Part shown: one piece after another, positions 44,748 through 52,011 of the stretch | How positions within the stretch are numbered: position 1 is the first letter of the stretch | How the letters are laid out: every line of letters begins with the position of its first letter | Assembly (NCBI RefSeq): GCF_007829875.1 | Contig: NZ_VIWV01000001.1 | Span: forward strand, 2,760,501-2,824,500 | Direction of reading: 5' to 3' | DNA length: 64,000 bases | Origin: Streptomyces capillispiralis | GTDB lineage: Bacteria; Actinomycetota; Actinomycetes; Streptomycetales; Streptomycetaceae | Made by a program: the position numbers and the translations under genes | Notes under the pieces: generated by a model | What the model was told of the DNA's origin: nothing | The model's input: the letters and a program-made list of their open reading frames with translations, nothing else | Database searches by the model: none

Positions 44748-46955
44748 TCAGCCCTGACCTTGATCCCCGTCGACGTCACGGCCTGCGCAGATGGCCAGAA
44801 CATCCGCCCCGTAGCGGCCCAGCTTGCGCATCCCGACACCCGGGATCCTGGCGAGCCCGTGCTCGTCGTCGGGGACCGTCTCGGCGATCGCCAGCAGCGT
44901 CTTGTCGGTGAAGACGCAGAAGGCCGGCTGCCCGCTGCGCCGCGCCTGGTCGGCACGCCACTCGCGCAGCCGCTCGTACACGCCCTCGTCCATCTCGGAC
45001 GGACAGTCCTCGCAGCGCATCAGCTTCATCTCGCCCGCGTCGGTCAGCGTGCGGCCGCAGACCCGGCAGCGGGCCAGGGTGTACTGCCTGCGTCTCGCGC
45101 TCGGCACGGGGGAGGCGGCCGCCGCCGTGAAGGAGCCGCGCTCCACACCGCCCGTACCGGCCGCGCCGCCGCTTCCCGCGGTGGCGTGCGAACCGGGGCG
45201 CAGTCCCCTGAGGAAGCGACTGGCACGGCGGTTGGGCCGGCCGCCGGGCGAACGGGAGAGCGCCCAGGAGAGATGGAGGCGCTCACGGGCACGGGTGACG
45301 CCGACATAGAGGAGACGCCGCTCCTCCTCGATCTGCTCGTCGGTCTTCGCGTAGGTGATCGGCATCATGCCCTCGGCGACACCGACCAGGAAGACGGCGT
45401 CCCACTCCAGTCCCTTGGCCGAGTGCAGTGAGGCGAGGGTGACGCCCTGCACGGTCGGGGCGTGCTGGACGCCGGCCCGCTCGTCCAGTTCGACGACGAG
45501 GTCGGCGAGCGTGACCCCGGGTCTGGCGGCGGCGAAGTCCTGGGCGAGGTGGGCCAGAGCGGTCAGTGACTCCCAGCGCTCCCGCACCGCGCCCGAACCG
45601 GCCGGCGGCTGAGACGTCCAGCCCTCGCCCGACAGCACGGCGCGCACCTGGGCGGGCAGGTCCGGGGCGTCGTCGAGGAGCGCGTCGTTGCCGCCGAAGC
45701 GGGCCGCTGCGCGCAGGGAGACGATGGCCTTGCGCACCTCGGGGCGGTCGAAGAACCGTTCGGCGCCGCGCAGCTGGTAGGGCACTTCGGCGTCGGCGAG
45801 GGCCTGCTCGTAGGTCTCGGACTGCGCGTTGGTGCGGAACAGCACCGCGATCCCGCTCGCGGGGGTCCCGGCGTCGATCAGCTCACGGATGCGGCGCGCG
45901 ACGCCCTCGGCCTCGGCGGGCTCGTCGGTGAACTCGGTGAAGACCGGTTCGGGACCCGGGGGGCGCTGGGAGACCAGTTCCAGCCGGTGGTCGGCGGCGC
46001 GGCCGCGGGCCTGGGCGAGCAGACCGTTCGCCAGATGGACGACCTGGGGGGTGGAGCGGTAGTCGCGGACCAGCTTGACGACGGTGGCTCCGGGGTGGCG
46101 GGTACGGAAGTCGAGCAGGTGATCGGGGGTTGCGCCCGTGAACGAGTAGATCGTCTGGCTGGCGTCGCCGACCACGCACAGGTTCTCCCGGTCGCCGAGC
46201 CACAGCTCGAGCAGACGCTGCTGGAGCGGGCTGACGTCCTGGTACTCGTCGACGACGAAGTGCTGGTACTGGGCACGGACCTGCTCGGCGATGTCGCCGC
46301 GGTCCTGGAGCACGGCGACGGTGAGCAGCAGCACGTCCTCGAAGTCGATGACGACGCGCTCGCGCTTGAGGTCCTCGTAGGTGGAGTAGATCTGGGAGAT
46401 CTCGGCGGGGTCCCGGGGCGCCTCCCGGCCGGCCTTGGCGACGGCGGACGCGTAGTCCGCCGGGATGGTCTGGGTGACCTTGGACCATTCGATCTCGGCG
46501 GTGACGTCCCGCAGCTCTCCCCGGTCGAGCCTGATGCGACAGGCGGCGGCCGCGTCGGCGACCAGCTGGATCTTGCGGTCGACGAGCCGGGGCAGGGAGC
46601 CGCCGATCGCTTTCGGCCAGAAGTACTGGAGCTGACGGAGCGCCGCGGAGTGGAAGGTCCTGGCCTGGACGCCGACGGCGCCGAGCTGGCGCAGCCGGCC
46701 GCGCATCTCCCCGGCGGCACGGTTGGTGAAGGTGACGGCGAGCACACTGGACGGCGGGAGGATCCCGGCGCGCACTCCGTAGGCGATCCGGTGGGTGATC
46801 GCCCGGGTCTTGCCGGTGCCGGCGCCGGCCAGCACGCACACCGGACCGTGCAGAGCGGTCGCCACGGCGCGCTGCTCGGGGTCGAGCCCTTCGAGCACCG
46901 CGTCGGCCGAGTCCGGTACCCGCGGGAAGAGGGGGGAGTGCGTTGCTGCTGTCAC
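44748..46955 (-). CDS. uvrD2: UvrD2-type superfamily 1 DNA helicase
   Basis: The 735-residue ATP-dependent 3'-5' helicase has Walker A AGAGTGKT (43-50), Walker B DEYQD (236-240), GDASQTIYSFTGA, the QGVTLASLHSAKGLEWD motif V region and YVGVTRARERLHLSW motif VI. A tetracysteine (CRVCGRT then CEDC) and a C-terminal HRDC domain (about 655-725) follow, the arrangement of mycobacterial UvrD2. GTG at 46955 is chosen; a longer frame upstream lacks conserved sequence. It is divergent from mrx1. Confidence 0.93.
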   Translation of the reverse strand: MTAATHSPLFPRVPDSADAVLEGLDPEQRAVATALHGPVCVLAGAGTGKTRAITHRIAYGVRAGILPPSSVLAVTFTNRAAGEMRGRLRQLGAVGVQARTFHSAALRQLQYFWPKAIGGSLPRLVDRKIQLVADAAAACRIRLDRGELRDVTAEIEWSKVTQTIPADYASAVAKAGREAPRDPAEISQIYSTYEDLKRERVVIDFEDVLLLTVAVLQDRGDIAEQVRAQYQHFVVDEYQDVSPLQQRLLELWLGDRENLCVVGDASQTIYSFTGATPDHLLDFRTRHPGATVVKLVRDYRSTPQVVHLANGLLAQARGRAADHRLELVSQRPPGPEPVFTEFTDEPAEAEGVARRIRELIDAGTPASGIAVLFRTNAQSETYEQALADAEVPYQLRGAERFFDRPEVRKAIVSLRAAARFGGNDALLDDAPDLPAQVRAVLSGEGWTSQPPAGSGAVRERWESLTALAHLAQDFAAARPGVTLADLVVELDERAGVQHAPTVQGVTLASLHSAKGLEWDAVFLVGVAEGMMPITYAKTDEQIEEERRLLYVGVTRARERLHLSWALSRSPGGRPNRRASRFLRGLRPGSHATAGSGGAAGTGGVERGSFTAAAASPVPSARRRQYTLARCRVCGRTLTDAGEMKLMRCEDCPSEMDEGVYERLREWRADQARRSGQPAFCVFTDKTLLAIAETVPDDEHGLARIPGVGMRKLGRYGADVLAICAGRDVDGDQGQG

Positions 46956-47139
46956 ACAGCCATGCTGCCAGGTCGCCCGAGACAGGTGAGCCGGTTGTCC
47001 ACAGGGAGGGCCTCGCAGTCGTATGAATGCGGCGGGGATCACGGTCGTACGAGGTGGTGCCTGCGGGGACGCTCACGGGGAGCCTGCGGGGATGCCCGCA
47101 AGCCGCACGGGGACGCCGCGGGAGCCCGCGGGAGCCTGC

Positions 47140-47166
47140 GGGAATGCCTGCGCTTTCAAGTACGTT
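47140..47166 (+). promoter_or_regulatory. SigR-dependent promoter of mrx1
   Basis: GGGAAT (47140-47145), 18 bases, then GTT (47164-47166) exactly match the SigR consensus, 48 bp before the mrx1 start. This places the mycoredoxin gene in the thiol-stress regulon. The 90 bp upstream are made of imperfect repeats of GCCTGCGGGGA/GCCGCGGGAG. Confidence 0.85.
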
Positions 47167-47214
47167 CCCCCGACAGCGAGGACTTCCCCGAGCCGCCGAA
47201 GGAGCGCGAGAGAC

Positions 47215-47472
47215 ATGCCGGGCACTGTGACGATGTACAGCACCACGTGGTGCGGCTACTGCCGTCGGCTGAAGAGCCAGATGGACCGCGAGGGCATCGC
47301 GTACACCGAGATCAACATCGAGCAGGACCCGGAGTCCGCAGCGTTCGTGGAGAAGGCGAACGGCGGAAACCAGACGGTGCCGACTGTTCGGGTAGTTCCC
47401 GCCACTGGTGGCGACGAGGTCGTGATGACGAACCCGAGCCTTGCGCAGGTGAAGCAGGCACTCGCAGTCTGA
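47215..47472 (+). CDS. mrx1: Mycoredoxin (glutaredoxin-like, mycothiol-dependent), C-terminus supplied by an inserted element
   Basis: The 85-residue thioredoxin-fold protein has the active site WCGYC (residues 12-16) and the cis-proline motif TVPTVRV. It reduces mycothiol-protein mixed disulfides. The last 15 codons (from the bases coding for TNPS) belong to a junction with the element at 47428-50805: the present end is AQVKQALAV. The stranded copy at 50797 ends AQVKRKIGV, which is presumably the ancestral tail. Codons CTT and GCA in the new tail are uncommon in this genome. Control is by the SigR-type promoter upstream. Confidence 0.95.
   Translation: MPGTVTMYSTTWCGYCRRLKSQMDREGIAYTEINIEQDPESAAFVEKANGGNQTVPTVRVVPATGGDEVVMTNPSLAQVKQALAV
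47428..47455. other. attL of the integrated element
   Basis: The left junction is ACGAACCCG (47428-47436), six bases (AGCCTT), then GCGCAGGTGAAGC (47443-47455). The same two blocks recur at 50797-50824 with TCGCTG between them. The 9-bp block is the likely crossover core. Left of it is host mrx1; right of it is the element's half-site. Confidence 0.8.
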
Positions 47473-47488
47473 CGCTCTCCAGCGCTGC

Positions 47489-47519
47489 GCCCCCTCTGGT
47501 CAAGGTCACCGGAGGGGGC
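47489..47519 (+). terminator. Terminator after mrx1, supplied by the element
   Basis: The arms GCCCCCTCTGGT and ACCGGAGGGGGC (one T/G mismatch) are closed by CAAGGTC, 17 bases after the mrx1 stop. It lies inside the element and replaces the host terminator now found at 50866-50907. From here to 47724 I see no gene. Confidence 0.65.
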
Positions 47520-47724
47520 CGCTCTGCAAGTAGGGCGACGCTGGCGGATGTGGAGGCGGAGCCGGATACGTCCGGCACGCCGCCGTAGCCAGCGCCCAAA
47601 GGATGCCTTTGCCTGTGCTGGTCAACGGCGTGTCCGATGCGGAGACGGCTACGCGGTAGGGAACGCGAACGGTCCCCGACAAGGGTGGCCGCTCTGGTGT
47701 GGGATGCGCCTGTGTGCGCCTGCC

Positions 47725-48320
47725 TCAGGCGCTCTCGTCCAGGTGCCGGTACAGGGTGGCTCGGGAGATACCGAGAGCCTTGGCGATGGCGCTCACGCTC
47801 TCACCCTTCGCCTTCCTGGCACGGGCAACCGTCAGCACGTCCTCGTTCACGACGGACGGCCGTCCACCGGTACGCCCCTGCGCCTTGGCTGCGTCGAGTC
47901 CGGCGCGGGTGCGCTCCTTGATGAGGCTGCGCTCAAACTCCGCCATGGCCCCGACCACCTGAAGCATGGGACGGCCGTCGGCCGTACCGGGGTCGATGTT
48001 GGCCAGCGCACCCGTGAGCACCTTGAACCCGATGCCGCGCTCTCGAAGGGTGTCGACCATGGTCACCAGGTCGATGAGCGAGCGGGCGAAGCGGTCCAGC
48101 TTCCACACGCACAGAGTGTCGCCAGCGCGGGCGTAGTCGAGTGCTGCCCGCAGCACTCGACCGGTCAGTGTTCTTGCCCGATGCCTTGTCCTCGAAGCCC
48201 CATCGCCTCACCCCCAGATCCTGGCAAACCCCGCGGCCGTCAGTGCGTCGCGCTGCAATCCCGCCGTGCGACAGGGCCGACTGTCCTTTGGTTCGCAGAC
48301 ACTTGACCACGGGGGCGAGG
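47725..48320 (-). pseudogene. Frameshifted small serine resolvase (Tn3-resolvase type)
   Basis: The conserved parts of a resolvase follow in order but in different frames: VSANQRT (near 48300, from the RVSTxxQ motif), LQRDALTAAGFARIW, then FEDKASGKNTDR. Finally, from about 48155, VLRAALDYARAGDTL runs on through KLDRFARSLIDLV, GGRPSVVNED and the C-terminal helix-turn-helix SAIAKALGISRATLYRHL. At least three frame changes separate them; the last one is an extra base between NTDR and VLRAAL. The gene cannot make a full resolvase. It is a decayed piece of a transposon or invertase inside the element. Confidence 0.8.
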
Positions 48321-48478
48321 AAGGTTTCCTGCCAGTGCCGCATCGCATCGGCAGTCATACCGCTCGCCTCGACCACGGCCCTGACTCGCGCTTCCAGTAC
48401 TGCTGCGCCCTCTTGTATGTCGGCTCCGGTCCATGCGTCCGCGTGCTCGCCTGCCAGTGCCCAAGACATCTTGATCAC
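48303..48478 (-). other. ORF fragment preceding the resolvase pseudogene
   Basis: A reading frame beginning with GTG at 48478 (MIKMSWALAGEHADAWTG) continues through AAVLEARVRAVVEASGMTAD to about 48303, where it merges out of frame with the resolvase remnant. It has no recognised family, looks helical, and may be the start of a gene truncated by insertion of the resolvase. I cannot tell whether it is expressed. Confidence 0.35.
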
Positions 48479-48657
48479 GGCTGCATGGTAGGAGCGGAGA
48501 GCAGAGCAGCCGAGAGGCAGAGGAGGTGGGGTATGACCCGTCGGAGGGGCCTCGACTCACCGCCGGGTCTTGCCGGCCAAGATTGCGCCACGGTTTCAGG
48601 GGCGACGAAGAGGCGGTCAGGGCCAGCCATGAACCCCCAGAGGTACAGGTCAACGGA

Positions 48658-48843
48658 TCAAAGGGTGCCTCGCTTCGCCGCTTCAAAGTGCTCATCGGTC
48701 AGCGCCTCGTACCCGTGCTCATCGGCGAAGGCCAGGATGTGGGCGAGCGGAGTGTCAGAGGCTGGCGGTTCGGTGGCCAACTCGAAGCCGGTGGCCTGGA
48801 GAGCGAAGCGAAGGCCGATGTCTTGGGCGTGATCGTTGGACAT
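48658..48843 (-). CDS. 61-residue protein carried by the element
   Basis: The small acidic protein starts MSNDHAQDIGLRFALQATGF and contains AHILAFADEHGYEALTDEHF near its C-terminus. The pattern hydrophobic-A-x-x-x-G-Y-x-x-T-x-E-x-F recalls the Nif11-like leader fold, but the match is short. The other option is a recombination directionality factor for the serine recombinase encoded 150 bp upstream on the same strand; such factors are small and poorly conserved. The start is ATG at 48843 with GGAG close by. It is followed by about 180 bp without a gene. Confidence 0.5.
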   Translation of the reverse strand: MSNDHAQDIGLRFALQATGFELATEPPASDTPLAHILAFADEHGYEALTDEHFEAAKRGTL

Positions 48844-48992
48844 GGCTCCGGAGTATTCGAGGGTGGCCCCGCTTGAGAGGCGCCTCACATGCAGTGACCT
48901 GCACTTTTCCCTGCCGCGCCCCGTACATTGCCGTTCCCCCGCGATGGGTGGCGGGGCGGATGTTGCCTCCGGTGACCGGAAGCTCGCCAGCC

Positions 48993-50696
48993 TCAGGCGG
49001 GAGTCGGAACCTTCTCGGCTCCCTCTGCTCCCTTGGCTTCCTCTTCGGCCTTCGCTTGCTGCGCCGCACGTTCCGCTTCGAAGTCCTCCCAACGGCTGAC
49101 GATCTCCCACTCGACCCCCGTAAGCGTCACGGGCTTCTCGTACGGCCTTCCGGGCAGCGACACCGGCGCGATCGGGGCGAGCACCTGAGAAGCCTTCACA
49201 GGGGTTTCCGACCATGAAACGCCCTGCTGCCGAATGTTCTCGATGAGCTCGCCTGGATCGATGGCGAGAACATCGGGCCGGAAGTACGCCTTCACCTTGT
49301 GCTTCTTCAGGAACTCCCGGCGCTCGTCGACGCTCGACCGCTGCCACCACTCCGCGTAGCTCTCGCCCGTTCCCGTCCACACAGTCACGGGCTTCGGCCC
49401 TTCCTGACTGGTGATCTTCTCGCGTTCCTGAGCGAGGCTCGCGACCTGCGAGGCGTATGCGACGGCGCTGATCTCGTCCTGCTGGAGTTGCTTGAGGAGT
49501 TGGTTCATCTTGCCGTCGATCACGGCGAGCTTCGCCGCACGGCTGTCATCGATGGTCGTCGTCGACTCCATCCGTTCCAGATGGCCGATCTCCCCGAGCA
49601 AGGCCGACTCCAACCAGGGGTACAAATCCTCGGACCAGAACCTCTGCTTCGGGCAGGCGTCGATGCCCTTGCTCTTGTTGCCGTGACAGCGGTACCGCTC
49701 ACGCTGCCCCTTGGACAGGTTGCCCTTGACGTAGTACAGCGGGCTCCCGCACGTCAGGCAGAACGTCACGCCCACGGTCGGCGAGGTTGAGCCCTTCGGT
49801 TTCTTGTACTTGACCGAGGCGACGGCTTCCGACAGCTTGGCCCACTCCTCCTCGTTCAGCACCGGTCCCGACCGCATGACGGGCGTTCCGTCGTCGTTGC
49901 GGACCACGTAGCCGTTGGCGCGTACGTACTCCCCAAGAAGGGATCGACTGGTCAGTACGGCCTGCACCGTCGTCGCCGTCCACCTGCTTCCGCGCGGTTT
50001 CGGAGCAGCCAGCCGTGTCGTGCTCTCTCCCGCAGCCGCACGGATACGAGCGATGTCCTGAGCCGTGGGCACGCCCTGGTCGTTCAGCCAGTCGGCAACG
50101 GCGGAGAAGCTCGGCTTCTCGATGAAACGCCGGATCATCTCGATCAGTGTCGGACCGTACTCGGGGTCGAGTTCCAGAGTGAACCCTTCCTCGCCCTTCA
50201 CCGCTCTACGCCCAAACGGGACAAGGCCGCCCGGCCAGCGGCCCATCTTGCGCATGGTCTCCCGGGACGCCTTGTTACGGGCCTTGATGGCGTCCAGCTC
50301 CGCCTCTGCGACGACAGCCAGGATCTTCGCGATCGTCTTGCCCCACGGCTTCGAGAGATCGAAGCCCTCCTCGCAGGAGATCAGGCCCTTACCGTTCGCC
50401 TCGCACCACTCGATGATGTCGGAGAGGTGACGGACCGACCGAGCGATGCGGTCGATCTTCAGGATGACGATGTGGTCGAACTGGTCTCTCTTGTTGTTGA
50501 GCCAGTCACCCAAGGACGGGCGCATCCACGGCGAGATGGACGCCGACACGTCGATGTCGACGGCGAAGTCGATCAACTCCATCTCTTCGGCATCCGCCCG
50601 CTTGCTGATGCGTGTGCGCTGAGTTTCCTCGCCGGTCTGGTTCTCGTTGCCTACAGACAGACGGACCACACCAAGAGCCCTGGGCTTGTCGCTCAC
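48993..50696 (-). CDS. Large serine recombinase (integrase)
   Basis: The 567-residue recombinase has a resolvase catalytic domain (about 5-150) with nucleophile S14 in VVRLSVG and the arginine motif DRIARS (82-87). A recombinase domain (about 150-290; GRWPGGLVPFG; WTATTVQAVLTSRSLLGEY) follows, then a zinc ribbon with C313, C316, C337 and C348, a coiled-coil region (about 385-430) and an acidic Ala/Glu tail. This is the domain set of phage integrases such as phiC31 and TG1. GTG at 50696 is chosen for GGGGAGGGG just upstream; ATG at 50717 is an alternative. No truncation is visible. Confidence 0.95.
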   Translation of the reverse strand: MSDKPRALGVVRLSVGNENQTGEETQRTRISKRADAEEMELIDFAVDIDVSASISPWMRPSLGDWLNNKRDQFDHIVILKIDRIARSVRHLSDIIEWCEANGKGLISCEEGFDLSKPWGKTIAKILAVVAEAELDAIKARNKASRETMRKMGRWPGGLVPFGRRAVKGEEGFTLELDPEYGPTLIEMIRRFIEKPSFSAVADWLNDQGVPTAQDIARIRAAAGESTTRLAAPKPRGSRWTATTVQAVLTSRSLLGEYVRANGYVVRNDDGTPVMRSGPVLNEEEWAKLSEAVASVKYKKPKGSTSPTVGVTFCLTCGSPLYYVKGNLSKGQRERYRCHGNKSKGIDACPKQRFWSEDLYPWLESALLGEIGHLERMESTTTIDDSRAAKLAVIDGKMNQLLKQLQQDEISAVAYASQVASLAQEREKITSQEGPKPVTVWTGTGESYAEWWQRSSVDERREFLKKHKVKAYFRPDVLAIDPGELIENIRQQGVSWSETPVKASQVLAPIAPVSLPGRPYEKPVTLTGVEWEIVSRWEDFEAERAAQQAKAEEEAKGAEGAEKVPTPA

Positions 50697-50796
50697 CCTT
50701 GCCCCTCCCCAAGACATGGGCGGCCCTCCCGGCCGCCACAGGGCAGGGAAGTCTACAGACCGTGCCGACAATCCTTCTCCCGCACGCTCGACGCTC

Positions 50797-50841
50797 ACGA
50801 ACCCGTCGCTGGCGCAGGTGAAGCGGAAGATCGGCGTCTGA
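50797..50841 (+). other. attR with the stranded original 3' end of mrx1
   Basis: ACGAACCCG (50797-50805), TCGCTG, then GCGCAGGTGAAGC (50812-50824) repeat the attL sequence. Read in the mrx1 frame it codes TNPSLAQVKRKIGV and a stop at 50839-50841. CCG-TCG-CTG-GCG is the GC-rich codon style of the host, unlike CCG-AGC-CTT-GCG at attL. It has no start codon and is not a gene. Confidence 0.82.
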
Positions 50842-50865
50842 GCGTTCCGCACGGCGTTCGCACGA

Positions 50866-50907
50866 GGAAGCGGGGTGGCCTCCCTCGGGGAGGGCCACCC
50901 CGCTTCC
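50866..50907. terminator. Stranded original terminator of mrx1
   Basis: The perfect 15-bp arms GGAAGCGGGGTGGCC (50866-50880) and GGCCACCCCGCTTCC (50893-50907) lie 24 bp after the stranded mrx1 stop and 12 bp before the nudC stop. It probably served both convergent genes before the insertion and still serves nudC. Confidence 0.75.
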
Positions 50908-50919
50908 GCGTGTCCCGGG

Positions 50920-51864
50920 TCAGAAGGCGCTGCGGGTCGGCAGGTCCTTGCCGTACCAGCGCTCGATCAGGCGGGCCGCGATCGAGATGCCGTAGGGCGG
51001 GAGCACTTCGCCCGACGCGAAGGCGGCGCCGAGTTCCTCGCGGGAGAACCAGCGGGCCTCGTGGATCTCGTCGCCGTCGACGTCGATCTCGGTCGAGGTG
51101 GCCTGGGCGACGAAACCCAGCATGAGGCTGGACGGGAAGGGCCAGGGCTGGCTGGCGACGTACTCGACCTCGCCGACGCTGATGCCGACCTCTTCGTGGA
51201 CCTCGCGGCGCACCGACTGCTCGATGGACTCGCCGGGCTCGACGAATCCGGCGAGCGTGGAGAAGCGGCCCTCGGGCCAGTGGACCTGGCGGCCGAGCAG
51301 GATGCGGTCCTGGTCGTCGATCACGGCCATGATCACCGCGGGGTCGGTGCGCGGGTAGTGCTCGGCGCCGCAGGCGGGGCAGCGGCGGATGTGTCCGGCG
51401 GCGGCGATGACGGTGCGCTCGCCGCATCGGGAGCAGAAGCGGTGCAGCCGCTGCCAGTTCTCCAGCGCCACCGCGTGGACCATCAGACCGGCCTCGCGCG
51501 GCGACAGGAGCAGCCCGGCCTCCCGCAGGCCGGCGGGCCGCGCGGACTCGTCCATGCGGCCGGGCAGGGCGTCCTTCTGGAGGGCGAAGTAGCTGACCCC
51601 GTTCTCGTCGGTGCCCAGGAAGTAGCGGTGTGCCTCGGTGAGCGGGGCCTCGAAGGACGGGGTCATGACGAGTTCGGTGCGCCCGTCCGCCGTCTCGTCG
51701 ATGAGGACCTGTCCGCCGGACACCACGAAGCAGCGGGTCGAGGGGTGGCTCCACGCCGCCGCGAGCCATGCCTCGTCGAGCCGGTGGTGGGCGGCGCGGT
51801 CGATGCCGCTCGGGGCGGTGAGCGAGATGGGGCGGTCGGCGGTGTGGTCGGTCCAGGTGGTCAC
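50920..51864 (-). CDS. nudC: NAD+/NADH pyrophosphatase
   Basis: The 314-residue enzyme hydrolyses NADH and can remove NAD caps from RNA in other bacteria. The four-cysteine zinc ribbon (HRFCSRCGERT and RRCPACGAEHY) lies near residues 140-165. The Nudix box GFVEPGESIEQSVRREV-HEEVGI and the NudC hallmark SQPWPFPSS are present. GTG at 51864 gives MTTWTDHTADRP; a TTG four codons earlier sits directly on a purine-rich stretch and is less likely. Confidence 0.94.
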   Translation of the reverse strand: MTTWTDHTADRPISLTAPSGIDRAAHHRLDEAWLAAAWSHPSTRCFVVSGGQVLIDETADGRTELVMTPSFEAPLTEAHRYFLGTDENGVSYFALQKDALPGRMDESARPAGLREAGLLLSPREAGLMVHAVALENWQRLHRFCSRCGERTVIAAAGHIRRCPACGAEHYPRTDPAVIMAVIDDQDRILLGRQVHWPEGRFSTLAGFVEPGESIEQSVRREVHEEVGISVGEVEYVASQPWPFPSSLMLGFVAQATSTEIDVDGDEIHEARWFSREELGAAFASGEVLPPYGISIAARLIERWYGKDLPTRSAF

Positions 51865-52011
51865 GGGTGCTTCCAACTCCCCCGGGGGGACGGATCGGGT
51901 CGGCGGGCGGTTCGGCGGGACGTGCGGTGGGAGGGGACCGGTCCGGCGCGCGCGGTGGCGGGCCCTTCCAGTGTGCCCCGCGCGGGCATCGGGTTCGTAC
52001 GGGGTGATCGG

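Larger units (their letters stand above)
47428..50805. mobile_element. 3.4-kb integrative element in the 3' end of mrx1
   Basis: The element is bounded by two partial copies of the mrx1 3' end in the same orientation (attL 47428, attR 50797), 3,369 bp apart. It carries a full-length large serine recombinase whose start lies about 100 bp from attR, a 61-residue gene, an ORF fragment and a frameshifted small resolvase gene. Base composition and codon use are visibly less GC-rich than the flanks. Serine integrases of Streptomyces phages commonly use coding genes as attB. The small size and broken genes suggest a remnant, but the recombinase looks intact. Confidence 0.85.

Noticed and set aside
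47050..47145. CRISPR-like or iterated regulatory repeat upstream of mrx1
   Set aside because: The units are 10-12 bp, imperfect and contiguous without spacers, which fits slippage repeats rather than a CRISPR array.
49299..50430. Plus-strand open frames opposite the serine recombinase
   Set aside because: No domain content or ribosome sites. The minus strand has a continuous 567-residue recombinase.
50647..50841. A short plus-strand ORF ending TNPSLAQVKRKIGV as a second mycoredoxin gene
   Set aside because: Only the last 14 codons resemble mrx1. The part before is element DNA with no thioredoxin fold or CxxC, so it is the stranded tail at attR.
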